A stretch of 64,000 nt of DNA from Phycisphaeraceae bacterium (GTDB lineage Bacteria; Planctomycetota; Phycisphaerae; Phycisphaerales; UBA1924): contig JAHBXB010000008.1 in the NCBI GenBank assembly GCA_019636655.1, positions 1-64,000 on the forward strand, given 5' to 3'. This document shows positions 42,797 through 52,800 of this stretch, one piece after another (the stretch's first letter is position 1; each line of letters opens with the position of its first letter). The notes below the pieces were generated by a model. That model saw nothing but the letters and a program-made list of their open reading frames with translations. It was not told where the DNA came from and did no database searches. A program made the position numbers and the translations under genes.

Positions 42797-44170
42797 ATGA
42801 GCCACCCGAACCGCCAAACCCTTGCCGCGGTCATCACCACAGGCGATGAACTCGCGCTCGGCCAGGCCCTGAACACCAACTCCATGTGGATTGCCGACCG
42901 CCTCTGGGCCGCTGGTGTCGAGGTCATCGAGCACATCACGCTCGGCGACGATCGCGTGGGCTTGGCCGCCACCATCCTGCGGCTGGCCGAACATGTCGGA
43001 ACGGTGGTCGTCACCGGCGGCCTCGGGCCGACCCCGGATGACGTGACCCGCGACGCGCTCGCCGATGCTCTCCGGGAAGACCTGGTCACCGATTTACGGG
43101 CCCTCGAGCAACTGGAAGCCCGCTTCCGCGCCCGCCGCCGGGAGCTGCCCGAGATCCAGAGGCGTCAGGCCACCCGGCCCCGGTCCGCCCAGTGCCTCGA
43201 CAACGAGCACGGGACCGCCCCCGCGCTCTACGCCAGGCTCCCCGGGCTCGCCCCGGATTCCGGGGCCGACATCTTCTGCGTTCCCGGACCGCCCGGCGAA
43301 ATGAAGCCGATCGTCGAGCGCGACGTCATCCCGAGAATCCGCCTCCCCGCGGGCTGGAACGTCCGGGCGAGATTCCTCCACGCAGTCGGCATCGGCGAGG
43401 GCGACGCCGCGGCCCGGCTCGGCGACCTCCTCGCACGCGGAACGAACCCGCTCGTGGGGATAACCGTCTCTGGCTCGGTTCTCACGATCCGCTGCCGATA
43501 CGCCGGCACGGACGAGCCCGCGGCGGCACAGGCGGCGCTCGACACGATCGAGTCCCGCATCAGGGCCACGCTCGCGCCGCACGTCTTTGGATCGGGCGAG
43601 TCCACCCTGGAGTCGGCGGTAGTCCACGCCCTCGCCGCCCGAAGAGAGTGCCTCGTCGTCGCCGAGTCGTGCACGGGGGGCATGCTCGGCAGCCTGATCA
43701 CGCGAGTCCCGGGATCATCCTCGGTCTTCGTCGGAGGCTGGATCACGTACTCGAACGAGTTGAAGATCGCTCATCTCGGAGTCCCCGCCGAACTCGTAGC
43801 TACCCATGGCGCCGTCAGCAGCCAGGTGGCCCGGGCAATGGCCCAGGGTGGTCTCCGCAGCCTTCACGCGGCAGGCCTCCCCACAGGCGCCCGAGTCGGC
43901 CACTGCCTCGCGATCACCGGTGTGGCCGGCCCCAATGGGGGAACGGACGCGAAGCCGGTTGGCACCGTGTTCATCGCTCACGCGTGCGGCGCCGCGGGCG
44001 AATCCGCAGAAACCAACGTTCGAAAGTTCCGCTTCAGCGGTGCTCGCGAAGACATCCGGCTCCGATCCGCCCAGACCGCTTTGGCCATGCTCCTCACGCA
44101 CCAACCCGGGAACCCTGCCGCCTCCCCGCGGCTGCTCTGGGAGGTGACCGACCGCCCCAATCGGGCCTGA
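42797..44170 (+). CDS. cinA: CinA-family nicotinamide-nucleotide amidohydrolase
   Basis: A two-domain protein of 457 residues. The N-terminal MoaB/MogA-like domain (AAVITTGDELALGQALNTNS and VVVTGGLGPTPDDVTRDALA) is fused to the C-terminal PncC-like domain (VAESCTGGMLGSLITRVPGS, FVGGWITYSNELKIAHLGVP, AITGVAGPNGGTDAKPVGTV). The latter hydrolyses nicotinamide mononucleotide for NAD salvage. ATG at 42797 gives the usual start. The insert QATRPRSAQCLDNEHGTAPA in the linker is typical. It is divergent from the two hypothetical genes and precedes tRNA-Gly. Confidence 0.93.
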   Translation: MSHPNRQTLAAVITTGDELALGQALNTNSMWIADRLWAAGVEVIEHITLGDDRVGLAATILRLAEHVGTVVVTGGLGPTPDDVTRDALADALREDLVTDLRALEQLEARFRARRRELPEIQRRQATRPRSAQCLDNEHGTAPALYARLPGLAPDSGADIFCVPGPPGEMKPIVERDVIPRIRLPAGWNVRARFLHAVGIGEGDAAARLGDLLARGTNPLVGITVSGSVLTIRCRYAGTDEPAAAQAALDTIESRIRATLAPHVFGSGESTLESAVVHALAARRECLVVAESCTGGMLGSLITRVPGSSSVFVGGWITYSNELKIAHLGVPAELVATHGAVSSQVARAMAQGGLRSLHAAGLPTGARVGHCLAITGVAGPNGGTDAKPVGTVFIAHACGAAGESAETNVRKFRFSGAREDIRLRSAQTALAMLLTHQPGNPAASPRLLWEVTDRPNRA

Positions 44171-44234
44171 GGCACGGCTCGGTTCTCGACAGGAACCCCG
44201 CCGCTCGGCATGGCCCCGTCACCTCGCCCCGCCC

Positions 44235-44264
44235 TTGCTCCCCGCCTCCGTCCCAACGTATACT
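44235..44264 (+). promoter_or_regulatory. Putative promoter of tRNA-Gly
   Basis: TTGCTC (44235-44240), an 18-bp spacer, then TATACT (44259-44264). The -10 ends 12 bases before the tRNA 5' end, as expected for stable RNA. Confidence 0.6.
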
Positions 44265-44276
44265 GACCCTCAAACC

Positions 44277-44348
44277 GCGGGCGTAGTTCAGCGGTAGAAC
44301 GTCAGCTTCCCAAGCTGAATGTCGGGAGTTCGATCCTCCTCGCCCGCT
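44277..44348 (+). tRNA. tRNA-Gly (anticodon CCC)
   Basis: Acceptor GCGGGCG/CGCCCGC; D-arm GTTC-loop-GAAC; anticodon stem TCAGC/GCTGA around TTCCCAA with anticodon CCC; T-arm GGGAG-TTCGATC-CTCCT with one G-T pair. CCA is not encoded. Promoter upstream and terminator downstream make it a single-gene unit. Confidence 0.97.
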
Positions 44349-44380
44349 TTGCGGAAAACTCTGCAGAATCACGTAAAAAG

Positions 44381-44402
44381 CCCGGCAATTGTCGGGTTTT
44401 TT
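44381..44402 (+). terminator. Rho-independent terminator after tRNA-Gly
   Basis: CCCGGCAATTGTCGGG forms a hairpin (44381-44396) followed by TTTTTT and preceded by AAAAA, so it could act in both directions. Confidence 0.88.
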
Positions 44403-44833
44403 CGTTTCCGGGCCGATCACGTTCGATCGTCGCTTCGCCGTGCGGCGCCGCACGATTCCGCCCTGTTCCGTGCTCCAACTGCTGGCAGAATAGCTGGGGA
44501 TCGACCGGGGCAGCGTCCGTGTCCCCGTCGCCACGCCGGATCGTCCATCGGGGGCGATGCCGGGAAGGGGGCCTATCGCCGCCGCCGTGTATCGTTGAGC
44601 CGGGCCGTCGATCTGATGGAATACTCCTTGAACCAATCAGGTACATTGCAGCTTCTGCCCGTTGGTTGGCCGCCCTACGGCCTGACCAGTAGATCAACAA
44701 GATTCGCGAGGTGCCAGGCGAGGCGGCTGGGCTGGAGAAGTCGCTCCGGACGCTCATCGAACAAGAACATCGACACGATGCTTGCCGTGCTGCCCGGTGA
44801 TGAACGCCACGCGGCCGCCCCATACACCAACCC
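44403..44833. other. Gene-poor interval, possible eroded coding sequence
   Basis: No intact gene was seen. In one plus-strand frame, about 44600-44800 reads protein-like (DGILLEPIRYIAASARWLAA, then an in-frame TAG at 44690-44692, then INKIREVPGEAAGLEKSLRT and LIEQEHRHDA to a stop at 44798). This may be a broken gene of unknown kind, but the stretch is short and another frame is also open. No repeat or RNA was recognised. Confidence 0.3.
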
Positions 44834-45949
44834 TCAGAACAACCGCCCCTGCCCCCGTTCCGCTCGCGGAAGCGGCCGCCGGAACCCGTCGCTCCTGAGC
44901 GACCACGTGGGCTTGTCCAGGCCGAACCGCTTCTTGAACACACGGAATGCCTGCCCGATCTGGTCGGCCCGCGCGCCGACGCCTTTCTGCCGCTCGAAGA
45001 ACCTCGCCGAATACAGCTCGCCGCCCCGTGCCTGCCGCATGAGGCTCTCGACCTTGGCCGCCCGATCCGGAAACTCCCGGGCGAGCCAGTCCAAGAACAA
45101 TGCCTTGATCTGGTACGGGAGTTTCAGCAGCACGTACCCGGCTCCCGACGCCCCCTCGCCCGCCGCGGCCTCAAGTATCGCTGGGACTTCATGGTCGTTC
45201 AGTCCCGGGATGATCGGCGCGGTCATCACCGCCACCGGCACGCCTGCTCCTGTCAACTCTCGGATTGCCGCGAGCCGCTCCCTCGGGCTGCTCGCCCGCG
45301 GTTCCATTTTCGACGCGAGCCGGTTATCCAATGTCGTGATCGACACCGCGACCGAAACCGCCCGCGCCGCGGCCATCGGCGCAAGAAGGTCCAGGTCCCG
45401 CGTCACAAGCCGGTTCTTCGTCACGATCGAGAACGGCTGCATGCACTCGCGCATCACCTCCACGCACCCCCGAGTAATCCGCAGCCTCGCCTCGACCGGC
45501 TGGTACGGATCCGTCACTCCGGACATCGAGATCGGTTCTCCGTTCCACGCTGGCCTCGCCAGTTCATCGCGCAGGATCTCCGCAGCCTCCATCTTCGCGA
45601 AGATTTTGGTCTCGAAGTCAAGCCCGCTCGAGAGCCCGAGGTACTCATGTCCCGGTCTCGCATAACAGTAGATACATCCGTGCTCGCAGCCGCGGTACGG
45701 GTTGATCGTCCACCGCATCGGCAGATCCGGGCTGTCAACAGAGTTGATCAGCGACTTTGTCCGGTCGCGAAAAACCCGTGTGCGCACCTGCACCCCACCG
45801 GGCTGCTCCATCGCGATCTCGTCGAGGTGCTCCCCGAGCACGTGAAGCCGGATCGTCTCGAACCGATTCCCCGGATTCAGCCCGGCCCCGCGGCCACTCA
45901 CCCGCCCAGCCAGCAGCCCATCCCTGAACTCCGAACCACTCGTCTCCAT
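44834..45949 (-). CDS. PA0069-family radical SAM protein
   Basis: A 371-residue radical SAM enzyme of the PA0069/Rv2578c group, distantly related to spore photoproduct lyase. The cluster-binding motif CEHGCIYCYARP lies in NPYRGCEHGCIYCYARPGHE (about residue 95). GVTDPYQPVEARLRITRGCV, IVTKNRLVTRDLDLL, SITTLDNRLASKMEPRASSP and APIIPGLNDHEVP follow. The substrate of the group is unknown. ATG at 45949 or TTG at 45955 are both possible; no clear Shine-Dalgarno was seen. It stands alone on the minus strand. Confidence 0.92.
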   Translation of the reverse strand: METSGSEFRDGLLAGRVSGRGAGLNPGNRFETIRLHVLGEHLDEIAMEQPGGVQVRTRVFRDRTKSLINSVDSPDLPMRWTINPYRGCEHGCIYCYARPGHEYLGLSSGLDFETKIFAKMEAAEILRDELARPAWNGEPISMSGVTDPYQPVEARLRITRGCVEVMRECMQPFSIVTKNRLVTRDLDLLAPMAAARAVSVAVSITTLDNRLASKMEPRASSPRERLAAIRELTGAGVPVAVMTAPIIPGLNDHEVPAILEAAAGEGASGAGYVLLKLPYQIKALFLDWLAREFPDRAAKVESLMRQARGGELYSARFFERQKGVGARADQIGQAFRVFKKRFGLDKPTWSLRSDGFRRPLPRAERGQGRLF

Positions 45950-46102
45950 ACCCAAACATATAACGAACTATGGGCTATGTCAAGTGGCTTCCGCGGTTCT
46001 GGATCACGTCGTTCCAGCCCACACTTGTGACACACTCGTGACCGCTGTACACCAAGGCACTCGGTACGTTCCATCAGGGGATTGAGGGCAAGGAGCGACC
46101 CG

Positions 46103-47341
46103 ATGAGCCGATGGGTGATGGTTCTTCTGTGGTGTGCGGTGAGCGTGGCGTTTGCGGATGGGGGCCGCAGGAGCCTTGACGTCGTCGTCGATCGTTTGGT
46201 GTCCGGCGACACAGCAGTTGCTACTGCGGCCGCCACCGACCTCCGCGATGCCGGGGATGAGGGACTTCAGGCAATCCTCAGGCAGTACGACCATGCAGCG
46301 GACAACCGCCTTGTTCCATGGATCGATTTTGTCGCCGGCCAGCACGATGCCGTGTGGTCACGTCTCTATTGGTACACCGACCTCAACAGCGCCAAGTCCG
46401 CGGCGAGGGCGCAACGCAAGCCGATTCTCTATCTGCGACTTCTGGGCCGGTTGACCGATGAGTACTCCTGCGCCAACAGCCGTTTCTTCCGCACCGTCCT
46501 GTATGCAAACAGGAACGTGTCGGCACTGTTGCGCGATCGGTTTATTCTAATCTGGGAGAGCGAGCGCCCGGCACCGATGCTGACTGTCGACTTTGGAGAC
46601 GGCAGGGTTCTGAAGCGAACCGTCACGGGCAACAGCGCTCACTTCATCCTTGACTCCGATGGCAACGTGATCGATGCACTTCCGGGATTGTTCGATCCAG
46701 CCGCGTTTGCGCGGATCCTGAAGGACGCCGCCGACGCGGCTACATCAGGCCCGCTGCCGTCTCGCACCTACGCCCAGAAGCAGCGGGATCATCTCTCGCA
46801 CGCGTGGCAGGTAAAGACCGGGACAACCATGCCGCCCGCCGCGCCAGCGGGCCTCCGTCTTCCCGATGCCGTCGCGGCCGGCCGCGTGGCGATGACCAAG
46901 ATGGAAGTGGAGGCCCCACTGCTGGGGGCGCTGTCACCCGGCTTCAGGGCCTTGTTGACGCAGCCGGACCTCCCAGCCAACATAGCGATGCTCGACCATG
47001 TGGCAAGCCTGCACATGTCCGATGCGGCGCTCGACGACCGGAGCATCGGGCTGATCAAGCGACAGAATCCCGCCGCGTCGGACGACGAGATGCGAGTGAT
47101 GGTCAAAAACCTGGAGTGGCTCATCGCCGCGGACAGCGTTCGGAACAACTACATGCTGCGTTACCAAGTTCTCGAGTGGATCGCCGCTTCACCGAGACCC
47201 ATTCAGGTCCAGGATCTCAGCCGCAGGGTATACGACGAACTCTTCTTGACTCCTCGGTCGGATCCATGGCTCGGCCTGAGCCCCGAGGGTGCATACTCGG
47301 CCCTCGCTCACGACGGCCGAAAGCAGATGCAGCGGCGCTGA
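46103..47341 (+). CDS. Exported protein with thioredoxin-fold-like region
   Basis: A 412-residue protein with a signal peptide (SRWVMVLLWCAVSVAFADGG). Residues about 75-215 resemble a thioredoxin/DUF255-type fold (AARAQRKPILYLRLLGRLTD, LLRDRFILIWESERPAP, AHFILDSDGNVIDALPG). The CxxC redox motif is absent; a lone cysteine (DEYSCANSRFF) sits near the expected place. The rest is helical without known domains. ATG at 46103 has AGGAG upstream. Third-base composition is less GC-biased than in flanking genes. Function is unknown. Confidence 0.65.
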   Translation: MSRWVMVLLWCAVSVAFADGGRRSLDVVVDRLVSGDTAVATAAATDLRDAGDEGLQAILRQYDHAADNRLVPWIDFVAGQHDAVWSRLYWYTDLNSAKSAARAQRKPILYLRLLGRLTDEYSCANSRFFRTVLYANRNVSALLRDRFILIWESERPAPMLTVDFGDGRVLKRTVTGNSAHFILDSDGNVIDALPGLFDPAAFARILKDAADAATSGPLPSRTYAQKQRDHLSHAWQVKTGTTMPPAAPAGLRLPDAVAAGRVAMTKMEVEAPLLGALSPGFRALLTQPDLPANIAMLDHVASLHMSDAALDDRSIGLIKRQNPAASDDEMRVMVKNLEWLIAADSVRNNYMLRYQVLEWIAASPRPIQVQDLSRRVYDELFLTPRSDPWLGLSPEGAYSALAHDGRKQMQRR

Positions 47342-47358
47342 CTCCAGGACTCAGCACC

Positions 47359-48858
47359 TCACCCCGCGAGCCGGTCCCCCGACTCGATCCCCAGCAGCTT
47401 CATCTTCTTGTACAACGTCGTCCGGTTGATCTCTAGCTGCTCCGCCGTCTTCTGGCGGTTCCAACTGTTGGCGGCCAGCGCCCTGAGGAGGATCCGTCGC
47501 TCCGGCTCCCGAAGCGCCTGTTCGAGCGGCATCGGCGTCCACTCGCCATCGCCCGCCTCGGTCTCGCCGGCCGATCCGGCGTGGGCAGCGGGGGGTGTCC
47601 ACGCAGAAACGCCCGGAGTCACGAGGTGCTCCGGCAGATCCTCGACACCGATCGTCTGCGATCGCGTTAGCACCGCGCCGCGTTCGACGATGTTCTGCAG
47701 CTCCCGCACGTTCCCGGGGAACGTGTACCGCCGGAGGGCCTCGACGGCCTCCGGTGTAAACCCGGTGATCTGCTTCCCCAGTTCCGCGGCCTGCATCCTA
47801 AGAAAATGCGCGGCGAGCAGCGGGATGTCCGCGAGGCGATCCCTGAGCGGCGGGAGTTCGATCTTGACGACGTTGATGCGGTAGTACAGGTCCTGCCGGA
47901 ACAGCCCCTGCTCCACGAGCCGCTCCAGGGGCTGGTTGCTCGCCAGCACGACGCGGACGTCCACCTCGATCGTTCGGTTCGAACCGACCGGCTCGAACCG
48001 CCGCTCCTGAAGAACGCGGAGCAGCTTGAGCTGCATCCCCGGCGACGCCGAATTGATCTCATCGAGAAAAATCGTCCCGCCGTCCGCCGCGAGGAACTTC
48101 CCGACCTTGTCGGCAAACGCCCCCGTGAACGCCCCCTTCATGTGGCCGAACAGCTCGCTCTCCAGCAGCGTCTCCGGGATCGAGCCGCACGAGATCTCGA
48201 CGTACGCCTTGTCCTTGCGAGGGCTCCGGTGGTGGATCGCGTGCGCGATCAGACTCTTGCCCGTGCCCGACTCCCCCGTCATCAGCACCGTCGTCTTGCT
48301 CGGCGCCACGGCTTCGACGAGGTCGAACGTCTTCACCATCCGGTGGTCGGCGCCCAGGATGTTGTCCAGACCGTACCGGTGTTCGAGCTGCCCGCGGAGC
48401 GACCGGTTCTCGGCCAGCAGCGCCTGCTGCCGCAACGCCCGCTCCAGCGCGATCCGAAGCTCCGCATCGATCACCGGCTTGGTCAGGTAGTCCACCGCGC
48501 CCCGCCGGACCGCCTCCACCGCGGACTCGATCGTCCCGTACCCTGTCAGCATCAGCACCGCCGTCGACGGGTGCAGCTTCCCGATCCGCGCCAGGAGCTC
48601 CAGCCCATCGATTCCCGGCATCGCCACGTCGCTCACGACGACGCCGAACGGTCGCGCCCTCTCCCCCCGGCCCGGCGCATCCTCGGGCGACCAGCCCTGC
48701 TCTGCCTGCGCGAGCAGCGACAACGCCTCCTCGCCGTTGAGCGCCGTCGCGGTCTCGTACCCCTCCGCCTGCAGAAACTCGGCGAGCGACTCCCCGGCCA
48801 CCGGGTCGTCGTCCACCACGAGAATCTTGGCCCGATCTGGTTCCGCTCGCCGCGTCAT
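47359..48858 (-). CDS. Sigma-54-dependent response regulator (NtrC family)
   Basis: A 499-residue transcription activator with three domains. The receiver (about 10-140) has the acidic pocket ILVVDDDPVAGESLAEFL and phospho-acceptor Asp in VVVSDVAMPGIDGLELL. The AAA+ domain (about 170-400) has Walker A GESGTGKS, the sigma-54 contact loop GAFTGAF, Walker B GTIFLDEINSAS, and the arginine-finger region. The Fis-type HTH is at the C-terminus (NRQKTAEQLEINRTTLYKKM). It is encoded after the kinase with a 4-bp overlap (ATGA). Targets are unknown. Confidence 0.95.
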   Translation of the reverse strand: MTRRAEPDRAKILVVDDDPVAGESLAEFLQAEGYETATALNGEEALSLLAQAEQGWSPEDAPGRGERARPFGVVVSDVAMPGIDGLELLARIGKLHPSTAVLMLTGYGTIESAVEAVRRGAVDYLTKPVIDAELRIALERALRQQALLAENRSLRGQLEHRYGLDNILGADHRMVKTFDLVEAVAPSKTTVLMTGESGTGKSLIAHAIHHRSPRKDKAYVEISCGSIPETLLESELFGHMKGAFTGAFADKVGKFLAADGGTIFLDEINSASPGMQLKLLRVLQERRFEPVGSNRTIEVDVRVVLASNQPLERLVEQGLFRQDLYYRINVVKIELPPLRDRLADIPLLAAHFLRMQAAELGKQITGFTPEAVEALRRYTFPGNVRELQNIVERGAVLTRSQTIGVEDLPEHLVTPGVSAWTPPAAHAGSAGETEAGDGEWTPMPLEQALREPERRILLRALAANSWNRQKTAEQLEINRTTLYKKMKLLGIESGDRLAG

Positions 48859-49745
48859 TGCCGCTTCATGTCCCGCGTCACCGGCAGCCTGATCGAAACC
48901 ATCGCCCCCGGCTCGCCGTCGCGCCCGCGCAGCGAGATCATCCCGTCGTTCTGCTCCAGGATCTCCTTGGCCATCGCGAGTCCGACGCCCAGGCCGCCGG
49001 GCTTGGTCGAGAACCCGAACTCAAACGCGAGGTGCTCGCTCCCCTTGGGCAAGGGTGGGGGACCGATCCCGTCGTCGATCACGTCGATCTCGATCCACTG
49101 GTTCCGTCCGCTCTGAACATCCCGCAGGCGTCCCTCGACACGAACCATCCCCCCGCGCCGGCCCGCCTGGTGGATCGACTCAATCGCGTTCCGGATCGTC
49201 GCCGAGAGCGCCGCATAGGTCGTCCCCGCGCTCAGACCCGCGAGTCTCGGTTCAACCGACGCCTCGATCGTCACCCCGTGCTCGGCTCCCACGGGCCGCA
49301 GCACCTCCACCGCGTGCTCGATCGCCTCCGCGAGCGACCACGCTTCGACCATTCCCCGGCGCGATCCGACCACGCGGCTGCCGTCCAGGCCGGTCATCGA
49401 TGTCTTCACCAGGTCCGCCATCTGCTCCATTGCCTTGTACACCACGTCGAGACGCTTGAGCGCCTCGCTGCTCGGCGCCGCCAGCGGTACCGGGGAGGGC
49501 ACCTCGTTCGAGGACTGCCCCTCCTCAGTCAGCGACCGGCGGGCCAGCCACAGGCAACGCATGGAGCCGTCGAGGAGGTTGGCCAGTTCATGGGTCAGCG
49601 TCGTCATGCGCGTCGCCGCGAACACGGCGTCCGCCGCGTCCGGCCGACCACCGCTGGGCTCGGTTTGCCGCACCAGCACCGGCTTCCCGGAGATCGCTGG
49701 CCGCTTCTTCCTAGGCCGGTTTGGCTTTTCGTCGTCGTGGCTCAC
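48855..49745 (-). CDS. Cytoplasmic sensor histidine kinase (NtrB-like)
   Basis: A 296-residue kinase with no transmembrane helix or recognisable sensor domain. The basic N-terminus (about 45 residues) precedes the H-box MTTLTHELANLLDGSM with phospho-His52. The ATP-binding domain has the N-box LSATIRNAIESIHQAG, G1 DVIDDGIGPPP, and G2 GLGVGLAMAKEILEQNDG. The start is GTG. It shares ATGA with the downstream NtrC-type regulator and so is its partner. The signal must come through protein contacts, or the sensor lies elsewhere. Confidence 0.93.
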   Translation of the reverse strand: MSHDDEKPNRPRKKRPAISGKPVLVRQTEPSGGRPDAADAVFAATRMTTLTHELANLLDGSMRCLWLARRSLTEEGQSSNEVPSPVPLAAPSSEALKRLDVVYKAMEQMADLVKTSMTGLDGSRVVGSRRGMVEAWSLAEAIEHAVEVLRPVGAEHGVTIEASVEPRLAGLSAGTTYAALSATIRNAIESIHQAGRRGGMVRVEGRLRDVQSGRNQWIEIDVIDDGIGPPPLPKGSEHLAFEFGFSTKPGGLGVGLAMAKEILEQNDGMISLRGRDGEPGAMVSIRLPVTRDMKRQ

Positions 49746-49886
49746 CCCCGTGGGATCGACCGTGTTGCCCCGCGACTACAGCCCGGTGTTGAGAAAACGC
49801 CACGCGCGGCCACCTTCCGGGCCGGCCTCAACGGCTGTGGCGGCTGCACTACACCGAAATCCGGGGTGGAGTGGGGGCCCGCCCGC

Positions 49887-52800
49887 TCAGCCCATTCCCA
49901 CCGCCTCCGCGTCTCGATCGCTGAGCGGGGCTTCCGGGAGGCCATTGCGACCCGGCCGGACCCGGACCGTGCCGTCGCGCCGCCACGACCGCTCGCACCG
50001 GGGCTCCGCCCGCAGGTCCAGCACCTTGATCTCGGTCGCCGAGCCATCCGTGCCCACGCGGCTGACCCCGAGCAGGTCCGCCAGATCCGCGCGGTCGAAC
50101 CGCGCGATCACGCCCTTGGGATCGGGCAGCGTGACACCGACGTCCAGGGGGTTTTCCACCCCCAACTGGCCCTTGGCTCGTTCCACAGCGCCCTGCGCAG
50201 CCCCCCGCGCCGCCATGACCTCGCTCCACCCGGCGTCAACCGTCACCGGCAGCGTGTCCCCGAATGGAACGAGGTGGACGCACCGCTCCGTGTCGGATTC
50301 CGGGGTCTTCCACAAGGCTCGCCACGCCTCGTCCGCCGTGTGGGCCAGCACGGGCGCCAGCAGGCGGCACAGCCCATCGGTGAGCGCCCACAGCGCGGCC
50401 TGCGTTCGGCGGCGACGCGCCGAATCCGGCTTGTCGCAGTACAGCCGGTCCTTCACCGCCGCCAGGTAGGTCGCCGAGAGCGTGCTGTTGCAGAAGTCGT
50501 ACAACGCCCCGTGGACTGCCTTGAAGTCGTACCGCCCGTACGCCTCGGCAACGATCTTCGTCAGCGAGTTGAGCTCGCCCAGCACCCACGCGTCAAGGCT
50601 GGTCGGAGGGAACTCCTCGGCGGCGATCGCGACCCCCTCCGCCGCCGGGGTAAAGTCGTACAGGTTGCTCAGCATGAAGCGCAGCGTGTTCCGCACCTTG
50701 CGGTACGACTCGCCCGCGATCGAGAAGAACGACGCATCGACCTTGATGTCGTTCTCGAACGACAGCGAGGCGACCCACCACCGGCACACATCCGCCCCGC
50801 TCTGCTTCAGCACATCCTCGACCTCGAGGGTGTTGCCGATGCTCTTGGACATCTTCTTGCCGTCCTTGTCGACCATGAAGCCGTGGGTGAGCAGCGTCTT
50901 GAACGGGGCATGCCCCGTCACGCCCAGCGCCGGCAGCAGCGACAACTGGAACCAGCCGCGGTGCTGGTCCGACCCCTCCAGGTACAGGTCGATCGGATAC
51001 CCGAGGTTCCGCTCACGCATCACCGCGTTCCACGACGACCCCGACTCGAACCAGACATCCAGGATGTCCTTCCCCTTCTTCCACGACGCGAACGATGGCG
51101 AGACGCCCAGGTGGTGCGCCTCTGGATCGCTCTTGGGGTCATACCCCGCCAGCAACTGCTCGGGCGTCAGCGTGAACCACGCATCCGACCCCTGCTCTCT
51201 CACAACCTTCGCCACCGCCCTTACCGACGCGGCGGTCATGAACGTGCCCCCCTCAGGCGTCTCGAACGCGGGGATCGGCAGCCCCCACGCCCGCTGGCGG
51301 GAGATGCACCAGTCCGGTCGGGACTCCAGCATGCCCCGCATCCGGTTGCGGCCCCAGTCCGGCACGAACCGGACCTCTCCATTCTCGCTCGTGGCGTTGA
51401 GCGCCATCGTTCGGAGGTTCCGCCCCTCGCCGTGGCGCTGCCGCTCCTGCGACCCCGCGTGCCGGCCGTCGACGGAAACGAACCACTGCTCCGTGCACCG
51501 GAAGATCGTTGGCGTCTTTCCTCGCCAGTCGTGCGGGTACGAGTGGACGAACGTGTGGCCGTAGAACAGGTGCCCCGAATCGCGCAGCCAGTCCGCCACC
51601 TTCCGGTTCGCGTCCCACACGCTCACCCCGCGGAGCCACTCTGGCGCCGATTGGTCATAGGTGCCGTCCCCTTTCACCGGGCAGTAGATCGGCAGGTGCT
51701 CGCGCAGCCCGGTGTGGAAGTCGTCCTCGCCGTGGCCCGGCGCGGTGTGCACCAGCCCGGTGCCGTCCTCCAGGGTGACGTATTCTGCGCCGACGATCGA
51801 CCAGAGCTTCTTCTCGTCGCACACCCGTCCGAGCCCGCACGCGGGCGGGTTCTCCACGAACGGGTGGCGGTACCGCAGCCCCACGAGCCGCTCTCCCAGG
51901 GCCGTCGCGAGCACCACGACATCCTCCGCCTTGGCGAGCCCCGTCACCTTCTCGACCAGGTCCTGCGCCAGGACAGTGATGTTGCCGTCGACAAACACCA
52001 GCGCGTACGTGTTCTTCGGGTTCACCGCCACGCCGACGTTCGCCGGCAGCGTCCACGGCGTCGTGGTCCAGATCATGAACGACGGCCGCTGGTGCGGGTG
52101 CCGACCCCTGAGCCTGGCCCCCGCCCCGCCGGCGCCGCCCTCCGCCGGTTCCTCCGCATCGGGCTCTTCATCGTCCTCATCGTCGGAGTGCTTCGGCAGC
52201 CCGAACGCGTCATACACCGCCGCAGCGTCCAGCGCCTCGAAGTCCACGTATACCGAGAGATCCTCCCGGTCGTAGTACTCCAGTTCCGCATCGGCCAGCG
52301 CCGTCTCGTTCGCGATCGACCAGTGCACCGGCTTGAGGGCGCGGTAGACCAGCCCCTGGTCCAGCAGCCCCGCCAGCACCTCCAGCGTGGCCCCCTCGTA
52401 CGCCGGGCTCATGGTCAGGTAAGGGTGCTCGTAGTCCGCCACGGTCAGCAGCCGCTGCATCTGACCCGTCTGCAGCTTCACGTACTTCTCGGCGTACTTC
52501 CGGCACTCGCGCCGGATGATCATCCGCCGCTGCCACTCCTCCATGTCCCGCAGTTTGTCCAGCCCGCCCCCCTTCTTCCCCATCATCTCCTGCATCACCT
52601 TGTGCTCGATCGGCAGGCCGTGGCAGTCCCACCCCGGCACGTACGCGCAGTCCTGCCCGCCGTTCATCATCGTCCGTGAGCGGACCACCAGGTCCTTGAG
52701 GCACTTGTTCATCAGGTGCCCCATGTGGATCGACCCGTTCGCGTACGGCGGACCGTCGTGGAACGAGAACTTGGTCGCTGCGGTCCGTGCCTTTCGCAAC

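Noticed and set aside
48858-52679. Very long open frame antisense to the kinase and ileS genes
   Set aside because: Arg/His/Pro-rich shadow of high-GC coding DNA; the opposite strand carries clear family motifs.
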